Assembly: GCF_001274895.1 (NCBI RefSeq)
Contig: NZ_CP006841.1
Span: forward strand, 1,364,001-1,428,000
Length of the DNA stretch: 64,000 bases
DNA from: Corynebacterium lactis RW2-5
GTDB taxonomy: Bacteria; Actinomycetota; Actinomycetes; Mycobacteriales; Mycobacteriaceae
Reading direction: 5' to 3'
Shown here in pieces: positions 59,037-64,000 of this stretch. The translations under genes were made by a program, and so were the position numbers. Position 1 is the first letter of the stretch, and every line of letters starts with the position of its first letter. A model generated the notes under the pieces. That model saw only the letters and a list, made by a program, of their open reading frames with translations, did not search any database and was not told the DNA's origin.

Positions 59037-59338
59037 CCATTTGAGGTTACCGTCGAATACCGGATGCCGTATGACCTGCGGTTAGGCGTGGCGCGCCGGT
59101 CGCGCAGGCGTGGCGCGGAGAACACCACTAGCCATCTTCACTACGATGGGGAATAAGGTCGCTATGCCTTTCTTGTGCGAAAACTAGTGACCCTTATCGA
59201 TTATTGGAGGAAGCCAACACTCCCGATGTTTCTGCAGGTGCTCACCGCAATCGAGTTTGTCGCAGCCGATTGCGAAGAGCGCCCATGGAGGGAAACTAGG
59301 CGAGCAAGGCTTAATACATGTAAGGGAGAAGGTCTGTC
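59037..59338. promoter_or_regulatory. 302-bp divergent region before mutA
   Basis: The TVP38 -10-like TAACCT is at 59044-59049 (minus strand). A 12-bp direct repeat AGGCGTGGCGCG occurs at 59084-59095 and 59106-59117. The mutA ribosome binding site GGGAGAAGG lies near the right end. I looked for a cobalamin riboswitch and saw none. No gene is supported. Confidence 0.5.
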
Positions 59339-61231
59339 GTGACTGACCGAACGGCCCCCGAATCGCCTTCAACGCTGCCACCGAACTTCGAAGAGCTGCA
59401 ATCTTCGTGGTACAAGGCCGTAGCAAAGGTGTTCGCTAGGGTACGCAAGCAAGACATCGCAGATGTACCACTTGACGTGTGGAAGCGTCTGATCAAGACC
59501 ACCTACGACGGTGTTGAGGTTCGCCCGCTGTACACGCGCGCCGACGAGTCAGGGGAAGCACCGGCTCCGGGCCAGTTCCCGTTCACGCGCGGCGCTAAGG
59601 TGACCGACGACAACAACGATGGTTGGGGGGTTCGTGAAACCTTCGGTCGTCAGTACGCTGGCGAAGATGCCCTCGACACGAAGGTTGTTAACGAGACCCT
59701 GCTCTCCGCCCTGGAAAACGGCACCACGGATCTCCGCCTGGACTTCACAGGCTCGCTGTCCGCGGAGGATGTTCCTGCGCTGTTTAGCAACGTCTACGTC
59801 GATCTGGCCCCGATTGCGATTCACGCAGGTAAAGATCTCGGAGCAGTAGTCGAGGCCCTAGACGGCTACGTAGCTTCTGCTGCACCGGCTAATCCGGACA
59901 ACGTCGCCATTGAGTACGGCGCGGCCCCGCTCACCTCTGCTTTCGCGGGCACCGATGACGTTTCCCTCGAGGAGGCTGTCGCACTGGCCACAAAGGCAGC
60001 CAAGCAGCGCGGCGATGTTCGTGCGCTTCTGGTTGACGGCGTAGCGCTTTCCAACCTTGGTGCAAGCAACATCCAAGAGATCGGCTACAGCCTCGCAGCA
60101 GGTGTCGCGTACCTGCGCGCTCTGACCGAGGCAGGTCTGTCGGTTGAGGAAGCCTTGGGGCAGATTTCCTTCCGCTTCGCAGCTACGGACGACCAGTTCG
60201 ACACGATTGCAAAATTCCGCGCAGCCCGCACTCTGTGGGCCCGCGTTGCCGAGGTCCTCGGAGCCCCCGAGGCTGGCCGCGTCCCAATGCACGCCGTTAC
60301 CGCTCCGGTGATGTTTAGCCAGCGTGACCCGTGGGTTAACATGCTGCGCGTCACCGTTGCAGCTTTTGCTGCGGGCGTCGGCGGAGCTACCTCCGTTGAG
60401 GTTCTCCCATTCGACTACGCCATCGAGGGCGGTCAGCCGAACGTTTCCCAGACTTTCAAGACCCGCATTGCTCGTAACACCAACCTCCTGCTGATTGAGG
60501 AGTCCCACCTGGGTTACGTCGCAGACCCGGCGGGCGGCTCTTACTTCATCGAGGAGCTGACCACTGAGCTGTGTGACAAGGCTTGGGAGATCTTCACCAA
60601 GGCCGAGGGTGCTGGCGGGTTCGCAGAGCACCAGTCTGAGATTCAGGCGGCGCTCGACGCAACCTGGGAGGCGCGTCGTGCGGATATTGCACACCGTCGC
60701 ACTAAGGTCACCGCGATCAACGAGTTCCCGAACCTGCTGGAGGCTCCTCTCGCGCCGGAGTCCCGCGGCACCAACGACAAGGTTCGGCGATGGGCGAGCG
60801 ACTTCGAGGCGCTGCGTAACCGCTCCGATGATTTCCTCGCTGAAAACGGCCGCCGCCCGCTGATTGGTATGCTGCCGCTCGGCCCGCTGGCAAAGCACAA
60901 CATCCGTACCGGTTTCACCTCTAACCTGCTGGCATCCGGCGGTATTGAGGTCGTCAACCCGGGCCAGGTCGTCCCCGGCGAACAGACATTCACCGAAGCA
61001 GTCAAGGCTTCCCCGATTGTCGTGCTGTGCGCGGCCGACGGCGAGTACGCAGCCTCCGGCGCCGCCGCTGTAGAGGCTGCCCGCGCTGCAGGCGCTAAGG
61101 AAGTCCTGGTCGCCGGCTCTGAGAAGAGCTTCGCCGATGCCGAGGAGGGCGCACGCCCCGACGGCTACCTCAACATGAATATCGACGCCGTCGCAGAACT
61201 GTCCCGACTGCTCAATGAACTGGGAGCGTGA
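59339..61231 (+). CDS. mutA: methylmalonyl-CoA mutase small subunit
   Basis: MutA is the non-catalytic subunit of the heterodimeric B12-dependent mutase that interconverts methylmalonyl-CoA and succinyl-CoA. The 630-residue protein has the mutase barrel ([20 protein letters not shown] at the start; [13 protein letters not shown]) and a degenerate cobalamin domain lacking the DxHxxG motif. GTG start with GGGAGAAGG. It overlaps mutB by 4 nt (GTGA). Confidence 0.95.
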   Translation: MTDRTAPESPSTLPPNFEELQSSWYKAVAKVFARVRKQDIADVPLDVWKRLIKTTYDGVEVRPLYTRADESGEAPAPGQFPFTRGAKVTDDNNDGWGVRETFGRQYAGEDALDTKVVNETLLSALENGTTDLRLDFTGSLSAEDVPALFSNVYVDLAPIAIHAGKDLGAVVEALDGYVASAAPANPDNVAIEYGAAPLTSAFAGTDDVSLEEAVALATKAAKQRGDVRALLVDGVALSNLGASNIQEIGYSLAAGVAYLRALTEAGLSVEEALGQISFRFAATDDQFDTIAKFRAARTLWARVAEVLGAPEAGRVPMHAVTAPVMFSQRDPWVNMLRVTVAAFAAGVGGATSVEVLPFDYAIEGGQPNVSQTFKTRIARNTNLLLIEESHLGYVADPAGGSYFIEELTTELCDKAWEIFTKAEGAGGFAEHQSEIQAALDATWEARRADIAHRRTKVTAINEFPNLLEAPLAPESRGTNDKVRRWASDFEALRNRSDDFLAENGRRPLIGMLPLGPLAKHNIRTGFTSNLLASGGIEVVNPGQVVPGEQTFTEAVKASPIVVLCAADGEYAASGAAAVEAARAAGAKEVLVAGSEKSFADAEEGARPDGYLNMNIDAVAELSRLLNELGA

Positions 61232-63459
61232 AAGAAGAAATGACCACTATCCCAAATTTCGCTGAAATCTCCCGCACCACCGACGACGCAGCAGCTGCCA
61301 CAAACAAGGCTGCCGCTGTAGAGGCCGGGGAAGTCTGGACCATCCCGGAGGGCATTGATGTCAAGCGTGTCTATGAACGTGCCGACCGCGACTCTGCAGC
61401 ATCCGAGGGGCACCCTGTTGATTCCTTCCCAGGTATCGCACCGTTCATGCGTGGACCGTACCCGACGATGTACACCAACCAGCCGTGGACGATTCGCCAG
61501 TACGCCGGCTTCTCCACTGCGGCTGAGTCCAACGCCTTCTACCGCCGTAACCTAGCCGCTGGCCAGAAGGGTCTGTCGGTTGCATTCGACCTGGCTACCC
61601 ACCGCGGCTACGATTCCGATAACCCTCGCGTAACCGGTGATGTCGGTATGGCCGGTGTGGCTATCGACTCCATCTACGACATGCGCGAGCTCTTCCAGGG
61701 CATTGACCTGGGTGGTGTCTCCGTGTCCATGACCATGAACGGCGCCGTTCTGCCGATTCTGGCCATGTACATTGTGACCGCAGAGGAGCAGGGCGTCGCG
61801 CCGGAACAGCTGCGCGGTACGATCCAGAACGACATCCTCAAGGAGTTCATGGTTCGTAACACGTACATCTACCCGCCGAAGCCGTCTATGCGAATCATCT
61901 CCTCGATTTTCGAGTTCACCTCGGCACGCATGCCGCTGTTCAACTCGATTTCGATCTCCGGCTACCACATCCAGGAAGCCGGTGCGACCGCAGACCTCGA
62001 GCTCGCCTACACGCTTGCCGACGGCGTGGAGTACATCCGCGCGGGTATTGATGCGGGCCTGGATGTCGACAAGTTCGCTCCGCGACTGTCGTTCTTCTGG
62101 GGCATTTCGATGAACACGTTTACCGAGATCGCCAAGCTGCGCGCCGGCCGTATCCTCTGGTCCGAGCTGGTGGGCAAGTTCGCGCCGAAGAACCCGAAGT
62201 CTCAGTCTTTGCGTACGCACTCGCAGACCTCCGGCTGGTCCCTGACCGCCCAGGACGTCTACAACAACGTTGCGCGTACCTGCATCGAGGCTATGGCCGC
62301 GACCCAGGGCCACACCCAGTCGCTGCACACCAACGCCCTCGACGAGGCACTAGCGCTGCCGACCGACTTCTCCGCGCGTATTGCTCGTAACACTCAGCTG
62401 CTGCTGCAGCAGGAATCCAACACTACGCGTCCGGTCGACCCATGGGCGGGTTCTTACTACATCGAGTGGCTGACCAACGAGCTGGTTAAGCGTGCCCGTA
62501 AACACATCGAAGAGGTCGAAGAGGCCGGCGGCATGGCTCAGGCAACCATCGAGGGTATTCCGAAACTGCGCATCGAGGAGGCCGCCGCCCGTACTCAGGC
62601 GCGTATCGACTCCGGCCGACAGGCGCTCATCGGCGTCAACAAGTACCAGGTCGAGGAAGATGAGGCCATTGAGGTCCTCAAGGTCGAGAACTCCCGCGTC
62701 CGCCAGGAGCAGATCGACAAGCTCCACCGCCTGCGCCACGAGCGCGACGAGGAAGAAGTCCAGCGTTGCCTCGCTGCGCTGACCGATGCCTGCCGCAACC
62801 CCGGTGACCCGGGCGATCTGGACAAGAACCTGCTGAAGCTGGCCGTCGATTGTGCCCGCGCGATGGCCTCTATCGGCGAGATTTCCGATGCCATGGAAGA
62901 GGTCTTCGGTCGTCACCAGGCCGAGATTCGCACCCTGTCCGGTGTTTACAAGGACGAAGTAGGCAAGGAGGGTACCGTGTCCAACGTTTCCAAGGCCATC
63001 GCGATGGCTGACAAGTTTGAGGAGCAGGAAGGTCGCCGTCCGCGTATCTACCTGGCCAAGATGGGCCAGGACGGTCACGACCGCGGCCAGAAGGTTATCG
63101 CTTCCGCCTACGCTGACCTCGGCATGGACGTCGACGTGGGACCGCTGTTCCAGACCCCGGAGGAGGCCGCCAAGTCAGCTGTCGACTCCGACGTCCACGT
63201 CGTGGGCGTGTCCTCGCTGGCCGCTGGCCACCTGACGCTCGTTCCCGCACTGCGCGACGAACTGAAGAAGCTGGGCCGTGAGGACATCATGATTGTCGTC
63301 GGCGGTGTCATCCCGCCGGGCGATTTCCAGGAACTCTACGATTTCGGCGCCGCGGCGATTTACCCGCCGGGTACCGTCATCGCTGATGCGGCAATCGACA
63401 TGCTGGAGAAGCTCTCCGCTGAACTCGGCATCGACGTTTCCGTCTCGGAAGAGTCCTAA
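61228..63459 (+). CDS. mutB: methylmalonyl-CoA mutase large subunit
   Basis: MutB is the catalytic subunit. It has the barrel motifs [15 protein letters not shown] and [12 protein letters not shown] (substrate pocket) and the C-terminal cobalamin-binding motif D615-x-H617-x-x-G620 in [13 protein letters not shown]. The 743-residue length is typical. I list the GTG that overlaps mutA; an ATG four codons later (61240) is equally plausible. It makes succinyl-CoA from propionate-type carbon or methylmalonyl-CoA for branched lipids in the reverse direction. Confidence 0.96.
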   Translation: MKEEMTTIPNFAEISRTTDDAAAATNKAAAVEAGEVWTIPEGIDVKRVYERADRDSAASEGHPVDSFPGIAPFMRGPYPTMYTNQPWTIRQYAGFSTAAESNAFYRRNLAAGQKGLSVAFDLATHRGYDSDNPRVTGDVGMAGVAIDSIYDMRELFQGIDLGGVSVSMTMNGAVLPILAMYIVTAEEQGVAPEQLRGTIQNDILKEFMVRNTYIYPPKPSMRIISSIFEFTSARMPLFNSISISGYHIQEAGATADLELAYTLADGVEYIRAGIDAGLDVDKFAPRLSFFWGISMNTFTEIAKLRAGRILWSELVGKFAPKNPKSQSLRTHSQTSGWSLTAQDVYNNVARTCIEAMAATQGHTQSLHTNALDEALALPTDFSARIARNTQLLLQQESNTTRPVDPWAGSYYIEWLTNELVKRARKHIEEVEEAGGMAQATIEGIPKLRIEEAAARTQARIDSGRQALIGVNKYQVEEDEAIEVLKVENSRVRQEQIDKLHRLRHERDEEEVQRCLAALTDACRNPGDPGDLDKNLLKLAVDCARAMASIGEISDAMEEVFGRHQAEIRTLSGVYKDEVGKEGTVSNVSKAIAMADKFEEQEGRRPRIYLAKMGQDGHDRGQKVIASAYADLGMDVDVGPLFQTPEEAAKSAVDSDVHVVGVSSLAAGHLTLVPALRDELKKLGREDIMIVVGGVIPPGDFQELYDFGAAAIYPPGTVIADAAIDMLEKLSAELGIDVSVSEES

Positions 63460-63470
63460 ACACCTTTTCT

Positions 63471-63505
63471 AACGCGCCGCGCCGAGAACATCGGCGTGGC
63501 GCGTT
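63471..63505 (+). terminator. GC-rich hairpin between mutB and meaB
   Basis: A 15-nt arm starting AACGCGCC pairs with a 15-nt arm ending GGCGCGTT, with one or two mismatches, around GAACA. No T tract follows, so it may be an attenuator or mRNA-processing site within the operon. Confidence 0.5.
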
Positions 63506-63521
63506 GCCGAAAGAAGTAGCA

Positions 63522-64000
63522 ATGAACGACTTTCTTGAAGAAAATCTAGGCACACTGGTTACCACCGCTGGAACCGTCATCGACGGCAAGACCGCGGTCG
63601 CCCCCGAGGTGATTCGCAAAGCCCGTCGCCGAATCGATGTCGACGACCTTTTCGATGGCGTCCGCGCCGGTAATCGAACGAAACTCGCACGCGCCATTAC
63701 GCTGCTCGAGTCATCGGCGCCTGCGCACAAGGTGCTTGCTCAGGAACTTCTGGTCAAATTGCTGCCTTTCTCGGGAAAGGCCATGCGCGTCGGTCTTACC
63801 GGCGTTCCCGGCGTTGGTAAATCCACGACCATCGAGACCCTCGGCCTGCACCTCATCGAGCAGGGGCACCGGGTCGCAGTGCTCGCAATCGACCCATCCT
63901 CCACTAAGTCGAGGGGCTCCATTCTTGGAGATAAGACTCGAATGGCCCAACTCTCCGCGCGAGATGAAGCGTTCATTCGTCCGTCCCCATCCGCGGGCAC
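63522..64000 (+). CDS. meaB: methylmalonyl-CoA mutase-associated GTPase MeaB (partial)
   Basis: The first 159 codons of a MeaB/ArgK-type G3E P-loop GTPase, cut by the window end. MeaB gates cofactor loading and protects the mutase. Walker A is GVPGVGKST at residues 94-102; the following AIDPSST and [11 protein letters not shown] segments and [10 protein letters not shown] are family signatures. It starts with ATG 62 nt after mutB, with AAAGAAG upstream, so it is co-transcribed or closely linked. Full length cannot be judged. Confidence 0.93.
   Translation, partial: MNDFLEENLGTLVTTAGTVIDGKTAVAPEVIRKARRRIDVDDLFDGVRAGNRTKLARAITLLESSAPAHKVLAQELLVKLLPFSGKAMRVGLTGVPGVGKSTTIETLGLHLIEQGHRVAVLAIDPSSTKSRGSILGDKTRMAQLSARDEAFIRPSPSAG

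Noticed and set aside
59037..59338. Possible cobalamin riboswitch before the B12-dependent mutase genes
   Set aside because: No B12-box-like sequence or matching stem pattern was found; a covariance-model search would be decisive.

Overview
The window reads as a chromosomal housekeeping segment from an actinobacterium of the order Mycobacteriales, most likely a Corynebacterium. The signs are opcA beside zwf, a PEP carboxylase between triosephosphate isomerase and secG, an MptB-type mannosyltransferase beside a sufR-led suf operon, acnR next to acn, and the run NlpC/P60 - moxR - DUF58 - VWA - hemH - NfeD/SPFH - mutAB - meaB. The gene order closely follows the ribH-to-meaB stretch I recall for Mycobacterium tuberculosis. 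I see no rRNA, tRNA, CRISPR array, insertion sequence or prophage. Nearly all the DNA is coding, with mainly GTG/ATG starts and at least two likely TTG starts.

Layout. 1-2.8 kb: riboflavin genes (ribE, ribBA, ribH) and a PH-domain membrane protein. 2.9-8 kb: uvrC-rapZ-yvcK-whiA. 8.1-14.7 kb: lower glycolysis (gap, pgk, tpiA), ppc and secG, with hairpins between successive genes. 14.7-21.5 kb (minus strand): the pentose-phosphate operon tkt-tal-zwf-opcA-pgl. 21.8-27.7 kb: heme A synthesis (ctaB, ctaA), a two-gene ABC exporter and MptB. 27.8-34.3 kb: the complete iron-sulfur assembly operon sufR-B-D-C-S-U-T. 34.4-43.4 kb is the least conserved part: a LysP-like permease, a lycopene-cyclase-family protein, an ABC-F protein, a two-component system with an unusual kinase, and two paralogous class-I glutamine amidotransferases. 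43.4-47 kb: acnR and acn. 47.4-53 kb: a membrane protein, a secreted NlpC/P60 cell-wall hydrolase and the moxR/DUF58/VWA cluster. 53-59 kb: hemH, conserved hypotheticals, NfeD/SPFH, a small HTH protein and a TVP38 protein. 59.3-64 kb: methylmalonyl-CoA mutase (mutA, mutB) and the start of its G-protein chaperone meaB, cut by the window edge.

Functionally the segment joins central carbon flux (glycolysis, pentose phosphate, anaplerosis, aconitase, methylmalonyl-CoA) with the cofactors these enzymes need (FMN/FAD, Fe-S clusters, heme, B12 handling) and with cell-envelope upkeep.

The main regulatory observations are: a near-perfect AcnR operator upstream of acn; a perfect GlxR/CRP-type palindrome in a 485-bp leader before the NlpC/P60 gene; inverted repeats before sufR; and nine genes without a usable ribosome binding site that carry a TA(A/G)NCT hexamer 7-9 nt before the start codon, as expected for leaderless transcripts. 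Two pairs of these leaderless genes are divergent and share a symmetric -10 region. The accessory block with the two amidotransferases and the kinase with two membrane blocks is the best candidate for an undescribed system.
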